A DNA stretch of 10,056 bases from Bacteroidales bacterium (GCA_900755985.1 CAAEIL010000182.1:1-10056); one strand, 5' to 3'; counted from the first letter of the stretch, positions 1 through 6,846 are shown. Notes: generated from the sequence alone by a model not told the origin. Program-made: numbers and translations.

Positions 1-724
1 ACAGCTGATGTGTAATCTGACGGTCAAACTCGGAGTTCATGTCAAAGTCGGTGTCAAGCAGATAGAGTTTCATGCGGCCGACGTTAACGCGCCAGATGTG
101 CGAGTAGATGATACGGCCCGGGTAGGGGACTTCGAGTATTATGGGCTGTCCGTTCTGGTCCATGACCTGTTCGATGGGCAGCTGGTTGAAGTTCTGGGGC
201 TCATAGTTGGCAATCTGCTGGCCGTCTACGCTGAGGCTCTGAGTGAAGTATCCGTAACGATAGAGGAAACCGACGGCTGTCATGTTGACGTGCGAGTCGG
301 AAGCTTCCTTGATGTAGTCGCCGGCAAGAACGCCGAGACCGCCCGAGTATATTTTGAGGCAGTTGCAAAGGCCGTATTCCATCGAGAAATACGATACAGT
401 GGGGACGTCCGTGCGGAAAGGTTCGGACATATAGGCTTTGAATTCGGCGTAGACCTCGTCGATGCGGACGAGCAGACCTTCGTCGGCGAGGATTTCGTCA
501 AGACGCTCGGACGATAGCTGCTGAAGAAGCATTACGGGGTTCTCGCCTGTCGAACGCCACAGGTCGGGATTGAGTTCGCGGAAAAGGTTTTTAGCGCTGC
601 TGTTCCACACCCACCAAAGGTTGCGGGCGAGTTCGTCCAGAGGCTTGAGTCGTGCGGGAAGCTCGGCTTTGACCGTGAGGTCGCGCCATACCGGGGCGTT
701 TGTGTTGCTAACAGGAAGTTTCAT
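1..724 (-). CDS. glgP: Alpha-glucan (glycogen) phosphorylase, N-terminal part, truncated by the window edge
   Basis: This GT35 enzyme releases glucose-1-phosphate from glycogen or maltodextrin in the cytoplasm, using pyridoxal phosphate. Reading leftwards from the ATG at 724-722, the frame is open for 241 codons to base 2 and has no stop, so the gene continues past the left edge. The start MKLPVSNTNAPVWRDLTVKA and the following ARNLWWVWN segment resemble the N-terminal region of the long alpha-glucan phosphorylases of the TIGR02094 type (about 850 residues in Bacteroidota). A clear family signature is YFSMEYGL followed by KIYSGGLGVLAGDYIKEASD (around bases 300-390). The catalytic and PLP-lysine regions lie outside the window. 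The gene follows the glycogen synthase with an 87-bp gap and no visible promoter, so co-transcription is likely; synthesis and breakdown enzymes would then share one message. There is no Shine-Dalgarno sequence before the start. Confidence 0.93.
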   Translation of the reverse strand, partial: MKLPVSNTNAPVWRDLTVKAELPARLKPLDELARNLWWVWNSSAKNLFRELNPDLWRSTGENPVMLLQQLSSERLDEILADEGLLVRIDEVYAEFKAYMSEPFRTDVPTVSYFSMEYGLCNCLKIYSGGLGVLAGDYIKEASDSHVNMTAVGFLYRYGYFTQSLSVDGQQIANYEPQNFNQLPIEQVMDQNGQPIILEVPYPGRIIYSHIWRVNVGRMKLYLLDTDFDMNSEFDRQITHQL

Positions 725-811
725 GTCTGTTTAATAGTATGTTAATGTTTTTGTTTTGTTCGGATGGACTTTATTGCTGTCCTGAAAAAGTAAGTATGAT
801 GTATAATTGGA

Positions 812-2473
812 TTATTCTTTGATACCGACACGCCGGCGTGCGTGCTTAAGCGCGCAGTCGAAAGCGTCGTAGTACAGGGGGATGAATTTGTCCCAGGTGG
901 CCATTTCGGCTGTATGGCGTGCGGCTTTGGATATGACCTCGGCTTGCGCCGGAGTATCGCCGGCAAGCTGCCGCAGGTCGTCGGCAATGGCGTTGCATGC
1001 GCTGTCGTAATCCGAGTCGTTGCGTGTGACAACGTCGACGCCCGAGTTGGCAAAGCCTTGGTTCCCGGTCGAGAGTACCCAACGGCCGAATCCTGACAGC
1101 GATGTGGTGACTGTGGGGACACCGAAAGCGACACTTTCGAGCGGAGTGTAGCCCCAGGGCTCGTAATACGAGGCGAAAACAGTGGCGTCGAATCCGCACA
1201 GCAGATCGTAATATGGCATGTCGAAAATGCCGTCGTCGCCGTTGAGATAGCAGGGCGCATATACAACCTTGACGCGGTCGTTGTCAAGGTTGGCGAAGCC
1301 GAGTTGGTGCAGGCGGCAAAGTATGGCGTCGCTGTCCGGATTGTTGACCCGGTGTGTCAGCACGGGGTCGTCGAGACGTGTGTATATGGAGGCGTCAAGG
1401 TGTTCGGCCAGATCGGGGCGGGCATCACGTACCCATGCGGGAACGAGGATGAGGGCCAGCACCGGACGGTCGGCGGGCATATGGCGCAGACGGTCCAGAA
1501 CGTCGATGAACAAGTCAAGACCTTTGTTGCGATACTCGCAGCGTCCCGAGGTGGCTATGATGAAGCTGTCGGAGGCCGGCTCGTCGCCGGTGAGGGCGTG
1601 TACGACATCGAATATGCGGCGACGGGCTTTGCTGCGGATTTCGGCCATCGCCTTGGGTCCCGGAACAAAGTCGGGCTCGAAGCCGTTGTAGGTGACAACA
1701 TCGGGACGGCGTCCGAGCAGCTGCGCACATTCGTCGGCAGTGATGTCACTGACAGTTGTGAAACAGTCGGCAGCGTGTGCTGCGGCCTTTTCGAGCGAGT
1801 GCTTCGACTGCATGTTGAGCTCGTCAGCCATCTGGTCGCCGTTGTAGTTGTTGAACTGGTCGTAGAGAGGTTTGCCGTTGCCGCAAATGGACCGTCCTAT
1901 CGAGGTGGCGTGAGTGGTAAAGACTGTAGCGACCCGAGGCAGGCGAAGACGTGTGTACAGCAGCCCCATGCCTGTGGTCCATTCGTCGAAGTGAGCTATG
2001 ACACGGCTTGAGCGGGGGCAATAGAAGCGTACGAGATTTTCGCCGACCAAAGCAGCGGCATGCGAGAAAGCGCATGCTTCGTCATAGTCGCCGTAGGCGT
2101 GGAGCGAGTCGACACCGAAGTTTTCCCACATCAGGCTGTAAAATTCGTTTTTGCGGGCGTACATGCCTTCGAAGCTGACAAGAACGGCTATGGGACGTCC
2201 GGGAATTTCCCAGCGGCCAACGCGTACGTTTACGCCTTCGGGCAGAAAAAGCTGACGCCGCCAGTCGGCAAGCAGTGATTTGACTTCTTTAAAAAATGGA
2301 GAGGGCTTTTGGTCCGACCATACGTCAGGACCTATAAATATTACTTTATCCTTATAAGCTTTCTGGAGAACACGGGCTTTTGTCGACAGTACAGTGTATA
2401 TTCCACCGACTTTGTTGCAGACTTCCCAGCTGGTTTCCAGTATAAGGTCGAGTTTTGGTTGAGTTTGTCCCAT
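812..2473 (-). CDS. Glycogen synthase, GT3 (eukaryote-like) family
   Basis: This retaining glucosyltransferase is predicted to extend alpha-1,4-glucan from a nucleotide-activated glucose in the cytoplasm. It has 553 residues from the ATG at 2473-2471 (MGQTQPKLDLILETSWEVCN). The N-terminal KVGGIYTVLSTKA segment (about residues 21-33) is the sugar-nucleotide/acceptor loop. Near residues 434-463 comes ASYYEPWGYTPLES then GVPTVTTSLSGFG. The pair E438 and E446 forms the E-x7-E motif of GT3, which matches fungal and animal glycogen synthases closely; bacterial GlgA (GT5) looks different. The protein is about 150 residues shorter than the eukaryotic enzymes and has no long phospho-regulated tail. 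An in-frame TTG at 2524 would add 17 residues without family resemblance, so the ATG is preferred. The alpha-glucan phosphorylase lies 87 bp downstream. Whether the donor is UDP-glucose or ADP-glucose cannot be read from the sequence. Confidence 0.93.
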   Translation of the reverse strand: MGQTQPKLDLILETSWEVCNKVGGIYTVLSTKARVLQKAYKDKVIFIGPDVWSDQKPSPFFKEVKSLLADWRRQLFLPEGVNVRVGRWEIPGRPIAVLVSFEGMYARKNEFYSLMWENFGVDSLHAYGDYDEACAFSHAAALVGENLVRFYCPRSSRVIAHFDEWTTGMGLLYTRLRLPRVATVFTTHATSIGRSICGNGKPLYDQFNNYNGDQMADELNMQSKHSLEKAAAHAADCFTTVSDITADECAQLLGRRPDVVTYNGFEPDFVPGPKAMAEIRSKARRRIFDVVHALTGDEPASDSFIIATSGRCEYRNKGLDLFIDVLDRLRHMPADRPVLALILVPAWVRDARPDLAEHLDASIYTRLDDPVLTHRVNNPDSDAILCRLHQLGFANLDNDRVKVVYAPCYLNGDDGIFDMPYYDLLCGFDATVFASYYEPWGYTPLESVAFGVPTVTTSLSGFGRWVLSTGNQGFANSGVDVVTRNDSDYDSACNAIADDLRQLAGDTPAQAEVISKAARHTAEMATWDKFIPLYYDAFDCALKHARRRVGIKE

Positions 2474-2760
2474 GAAATGAAACTTGTGTTGGATGTGGAT
2501 GAGCGGGGCGACAGGACGCAACAAATAGCGTCGGAAAGCTCCGGACCGTTTGGCAGAGCGGTTTTTTGATGCATCGAGTCATCGACGCTCTGTGTTTTGA
2601 AAGTGCAAAGGTAGTGAAATTTTTCCAAAACGGCTAATAATTAATGACTCGCCTTACGAAATTAACATTTGCCCGCTCTCTTTTTTGTCTGTTTTACGGC
2701 CATTGCGGAGGCATTTTTTACCTTTGGAATTTGTAGCAGTGAGGCCGATGTCTTCTGTTC
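2474..2760. other. Intergenic region between rfbC and the glycogen synthase gene
   Basis: This 287-bp gap contains the minus-strand -7 element at 2606-2613 and a second exact TACCTTTG on the plus strand at 2719-2726. I see no tRNA, no convincing conserved small ORF and no strong hairpin followed by a T tract that would terminate rfbC. The stretch 2640-2735 is rich in T runs on the plus strand. Confidence 0.5.
2606..2613 (-). promoter_or_regulatory. Bacteroidota -7 promoter element for the glycogen synthase gene
   Basis: On the minus strand the bases read TACCTTTG followed by C, an exact match to the TAnnTTTG -7 element of the Bacteroidota housekeeping sigma factor. No good -33 TTTG sits at the usual 19-21 bp spacing; a TTTTGG lies too close. 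Transcription from here would give a leader of about 125 nt before the ATG at 2473. The leader holds a small imperfect hairpin (GCGTCG/CGATGC, bases 2572-2589) but no recognisable riboswitch. Confidence 0.6.
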
Positions 2761-3324
2761 TCAGTCGAAGAGTAGTCCCGCGCTGTCAAGTTGGCTCAGC
2801 GAATGTGCCGCGAGGTCTTTGGGTGAGAGATTCAGTTCGCAGCCGCAGTCGGGCCATGTTATGCCCAAGGCCGGGTCGTTGTAGCGCAACGAAACTTCGG
2901 ACGCGGGCTGATATTTGTTGTCGACTTTATATTGAAAGACGGCAAGCTCTGAAATAACTATAAATCCGTGAGCAAAACCCCGGGGAATGAAAAGCTGGCG
3001 GTGATTGTCGGCCGACAGGCGCACTGCGACGTGGTGTAGAAAAGTCGGTGACGAACGGCGCAGGTCTACGGCGACGTCAACAATCTCGCCGGTGGTGACG
3101 CGCACAAGCTTGGCCTGTGATGCCGCGCCGCGCTGATAGTGCAGTCCGCGCAGCACACCACGGCTCGAACATGATTCGTTGTCTTGGACAAATCCGACGT
3201 GGCCTCCGGCATGTGCGTCGAAGAGGTCGGCGCGGTATGTCTCGGTAAAGTAGCCGCGCTTGTCGCCGAAAATCTGTGGTTCGACGATAAAAACGCCTCT
3301 GATGTCTGTGTCGATAAATTTCAT
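2761..3324 (-). CDS. rfbC: dTDP-4-dehydrorhamnose 3,5-epimerase
   Basis: This cupin-fold enzyme epimerises C3 and C5 of dTDP-4-dehydro-6-deoxyglucose, the third step of dTDP-L-rhamnose synthesis for O-antigen and capsule. It has 187 residues from the ATG at 3324-3322, the usual family length of about 180-190. Signature segments are GDKRGYFTETY (20-30), FVQDNESCSSRGVLRGLHYQ (45-64), AKLVRVTTGEIVDVAVDLR (71-89) and LFIPRGFAHGF (111-121). H62 in the RGLHYQ motif fits the catalytic base, D170 fits its partner aspartate, and Y132 in QYKVDNKY fits the conserved tyrosine. It stands alone here: rmlA, rmlB and rmlD are not in the window. The frame stays open upstream to a TTG at 3609, but that extension overlaps the divergent glmU-like gene and the promoter, so the ATG at 3324 is chosen. 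Confidence 0.95.
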   Translation of the reverse strand: MKFIDTDIRGVFIVEPQIFGDKRGYFTETYRADLFDAHAGGHVGFVQDNESCSSRGVLRGLHYQRGAASQAKLVRVTTGEIVDVAVDLRRSSPTFLHHVAVRLSADNHRQLFIPRGFAHGFIVISELAVFQYKVDNKYQPASEVSLRYNDPALGITWPDCGCELNLSPKDLAAHSLSQLDSAGLLFD

Positions 3325-3349
3325 AGAAATAATTGATGTAAAATCGTTG

Positions 3350-3383
3350 CAAAAGTAATAAATTTGCAGGGAGAATAGACAAA
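3350..3383 (-). promoter_or_regulatory. Promoter of rfbC with Bacteroidota-type -7 and -33 elements
   Basis: The minus strand reads TACTTTTG at 3357-3350, an exact TAnnTTTG -7 element. A TTTG at 3383-3380 stands 22 bp upstream, just over the usual 19-21 bp spacing for the -33 element. The predicted leader is short (about 20 nt) and A/T-rich, with no Shine-Dalgarno sequence. Confidence 0.6.
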
Positions 3384-3411
3384 CGTCATTTAAAATTATA
3401 ATTTTTTTTGA

Positions 3412-3473
3412 GGCGCACAAGGCGCACATTGAGGCTGCGTCGTCCCGGTGCGTCCCGGACAATCGGGGATGCG
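3412..3473 (+). repeat. Tandem short repeats and a hairpin upstream of the glmU-like gene
   Basis: Between the divergent rfbC and glmU-like genes lies a G+C-rich block. GGCGCACA occurs twice with a 9-bp period (3412-3419 and 3421-3428). CGTCCCGG occurs twice with a 10-bp period (3441-3448 and 3451-3458). TGCGTCCC at 3449-3456 can pair with GGGATGCG at 3466-3473, giving 8 pairs including two G-U pairs, with a 9-nt loop. The block ends about 27 bp before the start codon at 3500, so it could lie in the mRNA leader or form an operator. No function is assigned. No exact TAnnTTTG element was found for the plus-strand gene. Confidence 0.5.
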
Positions 3474-3499
3474 CCCCGGCATTAATAATTTGTTTGGTT

Positions 3500-4672
3500 A
3501 TGAAAATAGTTCTTTGCGATTCGCGCGAGGTGCGCGACAATCTACTGCCTCTGACATACACACGTCCGGTCAGCGAACTGCGTGTCGGCATAGACACCAT
3601 AGGCGACAAGTGGCGGCGTATGTTACGCGGCGAATATTCGTGGCAGACCTCGGATTATCTGAGCGAACTTTATCCCTCGGCTGAAGTCGCACCCCTGGAT
3701 GAGGATGCCATTTTTGTCAACGGCCATATAGTTCCGGATGCGAAGATTGTCGCCCTTGTGGGAGCTCTGCGTCCCGGTCAGGCTGTCTATACTCCGTCGC
3801 ATGTTCCCGTGGCATGGCGCGGTGGTATGTCGTTGCCCGAGAGTATCGAACTTGAGGCCGAGCCTGTATCGTTGAATCACGTATATGATATATTTCTTGA
3901 AAACGACAAGGTGCTTCGCAATGATTTCGCTGCGCTGACGGCAGGACGCAGCAGCCGGAATATTCCGTCGAGTATAACCGTCATCGGTCCCCGAGACCAG
4001 GTTTTTATCGAACCTGATGCGGGCTTTGTCGACGGATGCATCATCAACACACTCTCAGGCCCTGTATATGTAGGACACGGAGCTTCGGTGTGCGAGGGGG
4101 CATGTCTGCGTGGGCCTATAGCCGTCTGTGACGGCTCGACAGTGAATATGGGAGCGAAGATTTACGGCGCAACAACCATAGGCCCACACTCAAAAGTCGG
4201 CGGCGAACTCAATAATGTCGTTATATGGGGCTACTCAAACAAGGCTCACGACGGATTTTTAGGCAACGCCGTGATAGGCCAGTGGTGTAATATCGGGGCC
4301 GGTGCGACGGCCTCGAATCTTAAAAATGATTATACGCCCATCAAGCTTTGGAATTATCCCGCACGTCGCTTCGTAAAAACCGGCCTTCAGTTCTGTGGTG
4401 CAATCATGGGCGACCATACCAAGTTGGGTATTAACACGATGCTGAATACAGCGACCGTGCTCGGCGTTGGTGTCAATATTCATGGCACAGGTTATCCCCG
4501 GCCTTTTCTGGCCTCTTTCTCCGAGGGATCGCCGGCCGGGTACAGCGATGTCGTTATGAGCAAATTCTTTGCTACGGCACGTACCATGATGGCACGCCGA
4601 GGCATCGAACTTGGCGACGCCGATATACGCATGCTCGAAACCGTGCGCGAGCTTGCCGAAAACTACCGGTAA
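3500..4672 (+). CDS. Alternative bacterial GlmU: UDP-GlcNAc diphosphorylase / glucosamine-1-phosphate N-acetyltransferase-like protein
   Basis: This cytoplasmic protein is predicted to acetylate glucosamine-1-phosphate and/or couple it to UTP to make UDP-GlcNAc for peptidoglycan and LPS. It has 390 residues from the ATG at 3500; a TTG two codons earlier is less likely. The N-terminal part (MKIVLCDSREVRDNLLPLTY, then TRPVSELRVG) lacks the classical LAAGxGTRM nucleotidyltransferase loop and matches the Bacteroidota family TIGR03991 (alt_bact_glmU). Residues about 187-335 form a left-handed beta-helix of hexapeptide repeats. Within it, NKAHDGFLGNAVIG then CNIGAGATASN aligns with the GlmU acetyltransferase site, and H250 corresponds to the catalytic histidine of E. 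coli GlmU. The B3/B4 domain gene starts 26 bp downstream, suggesting an operon. Family membership is firm. That both activities are present is inferred from the family. Confidence 0.9.
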   Translation: MKIVLCDSREVRDNLLPLTYTRPVSELRVGIDTIGDKWRRMLRGEYSWQTSDYLSELYPSAEVAPLDEDAIFVNGHIVPDAKIVALVGALRPGQAVYTPSHVPVAWRGGMSLPESIELEAEPVSLNHVYDIFLENDKVLRNDFAALTAGRSSRNIPSSITVIGPRDQVFIEPDAGFVDGCIINTLSGPVYVGHGASVCEGACLRGPIAVCDGSTVNMGAKIYGATTIGPHSKVGGELNNVVIWGYSNKAHDGFLGNAVIGQWCNIGAGATASNLKNDYTPIKLWNYPARRFVKTGLQFCGAIMGDHTKLGINTMLNTATVLGVGVNIHGTGYPRPFLASFSEGSPAGYSDVVMSKFFATARTMMARRGIELGDADIRMLETVRELAENYR

Positions 4673-4698
4673 ACACTTTCGTAAATATTTTTTGAATA

Positions 4699-5364
4699 AT
4701 GAAGATAGAATTTGCTCAGGAGATAAAGGAGAAAGTGCCCCGGGTGACACTGCTTGTAGGCGAGTGCGAGGCTGAGGATTCGCCTACATGCGACGAACTG
4801 TGGACCGAGATAGAGCGTGTCAGCGAGCGCATGCGCACGTCATACGAAATACCTATGATTAACAAGCGTCCGGCCATTGCCGCCACACGTGCCGCCTACA
4901 AAGCCTGCGGCAAGGAGCCTAACCGCTACCGTCCGTCGTGCGAGGCCATGTGCCGTCGCATTGTCAAGGGCGAGAGTCTGTACCGCACGTCGACACTCGT
5001 CGATATAGGCAATCTTGTGTCTATTGTTTCGGGATACTCGATGGGGATATTCGACCGTGATAAAATAGAGGGTGATACACTGACATTAGGAGTCGGCCGT
5101 GAAGGTGAGCCTTACGAGGCCATACACCGTGGGCCGCTGAATATTGCCGGAATGCCTGTTCTGCGCGATGCAGCCGGAGGCATTGCCACGCCCACGAGCG
5201 ATAACGCCCGCACTGCTATTTCGCCGACGAGCCGCCGACTGCTCATTGTCATCAATATCTATGGCGAGGAGCAGCCCGCGGTCGATACTGCTGACTATAT
5301 TACGGGACTTCTTACTCGCTATGCCTCGGCCACGGGCATAAGCTTCACGATGCATCGCCCCTGA
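4699..5364 (+). CDS. Free-standing B3/B4 domain protein (PheT tRNA-editing-domain relative)
   Basis: This 221-residue cytoplasmic protein has no signal peptide or membrane segment. Residues about 50-190 resemble the B3/B4 domain that carries the editing site in the beta subunit of phenylalanyl-tRNA synthetase (COG3382 type). Visible signatures are ATRAAYKACGKEPNRYRPS (62-80), EAMCRRIVKGESLY (82-95), STLVDIGNLVSIVSGYSMG (98-116), then FDRDKIEG and a final strand RRLLIVINIYG (179-189). Free-standing copies have been suggested to clear mischarged tRNA or bind amino acids or tRNA, but their role is generally not established; I make no specific claim. It starts 26 bp after the glmU-like gene on the same strand, so they are probably co-transcribed. 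It ends before the inverted repeat at 5412-5446. The ATG at 4699 has only an A/T-rich leader. Confidence 0.85.
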   Translation: MKIEFAQEIKEKVPRVTLLVGECEAEDSPTCDELWTEIERVSERMRTSYEIPMINKRPAIAATRAAYKACGKEPNRYRPSCEAMCRRIVKGESLYRTSTLVDIGNLVSIVSGYSMGIFDRDKIEGDTLTLGVGREGEPYEAIHRGPLNIAGMPVLRDAAGGIATPTSDNARTAISPTSRRLLIVINIYGEEQPAVDTADYITGLLTRYASATGISFTMHRP

Positions 5365-5411
5365 CAGACGCTGTTGTTAGTTGGCAGTGTGATGTCCGTC
5401 AATCAAAATCA

Positions 5412-5446
5412 AGAGCCGGTTTAACATATATTGTCGAACCGGCTCT
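5412..5446. terminator. Inverted repeat acting as a probable bidirectional terminator
   Basis: AGAGCCGGTT (5412-5421) pairs perfectly with AACCGGCTCT (5437-5446), a 10-bp stem with a 15-nt loop. It lies between convergent genes, 47 bp past the B3/B4 stop and 29 bp past the phosphatase stop. On the minus strand the stem is followed by the T-rich stretch TTGATTTTGATT, so it suits the leftward phosphatase message best. On the plus strand the following bases (AAATCG) are not T-rich, so termination in that direction is less certain. Confidence 0.75.
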
Positions 5447-5475
5447 AAATCGTGTCTGACGCTGCGACGAGGCCC

Positions 5476-6750
5476 TTATTGTGCGTACAGCGGAACGCAG
5501 CGCATCATATAGGCGCGGGCATCGCCCCAGGGGACATAAAGAGGCATGTCGGCTCCGGGCAGGTGCACGGGTTGTTCGTTAAGGTCGAAGCGTACGTAGT
5601 AGCGGCCTGTTTTCTTGGCTTTGAAAAGTACAATCTGAAGGTTGGCGGCCATAGGGACTACGTCGAAGTCGCGCCAGTGCAATCCGACCGTGTCAAAATA
5701 ATTGGTGACATAGTAGCAGCCCGGCAAGCGCAGCAGTGACAGCAACGGCATCAGAGTTTCGGCGTGTCCGAAGCGCAGGTCGGCGACAGCCGGGTTGGTT
5801 CCTTCGACAGCGTTGTCGGTGGTGCGGATGAGGTCAAGGACCAGGTCAGCGGCGATGTCGGCAGGTATGGCCGAAATAGTTGTGGCCGTGCGCTGCAGAT
5901 ACTGTCGCAGATTGAAGCATGACCACAGGGCGTTCATCTCGGCAGGTGTGAAATACTCGCTCATGGGACATTCCATGGACATGCAGCTGAGACCTGCAAG
6001 TACATAATATTCGGTGATGGCCAGGTCGCGTGCTCTGTCGGTGTCGCCGAAGGGGAAGTCGCGGCCCAGAACGCGTGTTAGAGCTGTCAGTGGACATGTG
6101 GCCTCGAAATATTCGTTGTAGGCCGGTTCCCATAGTTTTTTGTCTCGGAATTCGATGTAGTCGTTGTCGACATCGAACGGACGCATAAGCCGCGAATTGA
6201 CGCGTCCTGTCGAGGTGATGAAGTTGACGCGGTTGTTGAGGCGGTCAATCTGATGCATGAACGAGTACATGCTCATCATCGACCTTGGCGAATAAGAAGA
6301 CAGTGCGTTGACCGTATTCCCTTCCTGAAAAAGTCCGGGATAGCTGGCGAACATACGTGAGGCGATGGCGCGTTGCTCGGCCATGCCCAGCGAGTCGAGA
6401 GCACCCCACTGGCCGTTCGAGCGGCGAATTACTTCGTTTGTAAGTTCGAGTAGTTTGCGCCCTTGAACTGTGATGGTGCCTATGGCGTCGGCCTGCTCGA
6501 GGGCTTCTTTGAGTTTGAGGCAGTTGGCGCCTGATGCCGGGTAACGCGAGCCGTGGCGCCCCACGTGGTTGACATATACGGCGACAAGCGAGTCGGGAAT
6601 GTTAACCTGCGGTATATTGAGGGGGTAGGGGGTCAGCGAGCCTTCGCACTGTTGAAGGGTGTACTTGGTGGCTGTCGGGTCGGCGGCTTTTGTCTGGAAG
6701 GCAAATGCGGCGACCACTATGAGAATTATTGAGCTCAGATACTTCTTCAT
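5476..6750 (-). CDS. Exported histidine-type phosphatase, MINPP-like phytase
   Basis: This is a branch-2 histidine acid phosphatase, predicted to remove phosphates from inositol hexakisphosphate or related phosphomonoesters through a phospho-histidine intermediate in the periplasm or at the cell surface. It has 424 residues from the ATG at 6750. MKKYLSSIILIVVAAFAF with a cut near TKA-A (residues 20-23) is a type I signal peptide; there is no lipobox cysteine. RHGSRYP at residues 65-71 is the catalytic motif with nucleophile H66. SPRSMMSMYSFM (about 154-165) supplies a further conserved arginine. HAETLMPL at 329-336 gives the HAE proton-donor motif that marks MINPP enzymes; classical acid phosphatases have HD. 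An in-frame TTG at 6831 would add 27 residues, but it sits inside a promoter element, so the ATG is preferred. It is divergent from the small TPR gene. The exact substrate is not proven by sequence. Confidence 0.88.
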   Translation of the reverse strand: MKKYLSSIILIVVAAFAFQTKAADPTATKYTLQQCEGSLTPYPLNIPQVNIPDSLVAVYVNHVGRHGSRYPASGANCLKLKEALEQADAIGTITVQGRKLLELTNEVIRRSNGQWGALDSLGMAEQRAIASRMFASYPGLFQEGNTVNALSSYSPRSMMSMYSFMHQIDRLNNRVNFITSTGRVNSRLMRPFDVDNDYIEFRDKKLWEPAYNEYFEATCPLTALTRVLGRDFPFGDTDRARDLAITEYYVLAGLSCMSMECPMSEYFTPAEMNALWSCFNLRQYLQRTATTISAIPADIAADLVLDLIRTTDNAVEGTNPAVADLRFGHAETLMPLLSLLRLPGCYYVTNYFDTVGLHWRDFDVVPMAANLQIVLFKAKKTGRYYVRFDLNEQPVHLPGADMPLYVPWGDARAYMMRCVPLYAQ

Positions 6751-6818
6751 ATCTTTATTGAACGATGTCGAAAAGACGATTGTTAGTAAACAAACTGCAG
6801 CGTATAATAAAAAACGCT

Positions 6819-6826
6819 TAACTTTG
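6819..6826 (+). promoter_or_regulatory. Bacteroidota -7 element for the small TPR gene
   Basis: TAACTTTG followed by C is an exact TAnnTTTG match, 25 bp before the ATG at 6852. The predicted leader is only about 20 nt. It lies immediately beside the oppositely directed elements at 6829-6846, so polymerases serving the two genes would compete for almost the same DNA. A -33 TTG at normal spacing is not seen. Confidence 0.6.
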
Positions 6827-6828
6827 CC

Positions 6829-6846
6829 CAAAATTACACAAAATTA
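6829..6846 (-). promoter_or_regulatory. Tandem Bacteroidota -7 elements for the histidine-type phosphatase gene
   Basis: On the minus strand TAATTTTG occurs twice, at 6836-6829 and 6846-6839, each an exact TAnnTTTG match with a 10-bp period. The nearer copy would start transcription around 6822, giving a leader of about 70 nt before the ATG at 6750. No clear -33 element is visible. Confidence 0.5.

Noticed and set aside
8..517. 169-codon open frame on the plus strand
   Set aside because: It is antisense to the N-terminal part of the alpha-glucan phosphorylase, which reads as a clear family member through the same bases.
742..1287. 181-codon open frame on the minus strand
   Set aside because: It overlaps the C-terminal part of the glycogen synthase in another frame, is rich in T, P, S and R as expected for a frame shadow, and has no motif.
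1304..2011. 235-codon open frame on the plus strand
   Set aside because: It lies entirely antisense to the glycogen synthase, whose motifs are unmistakable, and the translation shows no recognisable domain. High G+C third positions create such shadow frames.
2474..2524. N-terminal extension of the glycogen synthase to a TTG
   Set aside because: The 17 extra residues have no family resemblance, and the ATG at 2473 gives the typical GT3 start.
3325..3609. N-terminal extension of rfbC to a TTG
   Set aside because: It would run through the rfbC promoter and overlap the divergent glmU-like gene; the ATG at 3324 gives exactly the family length.
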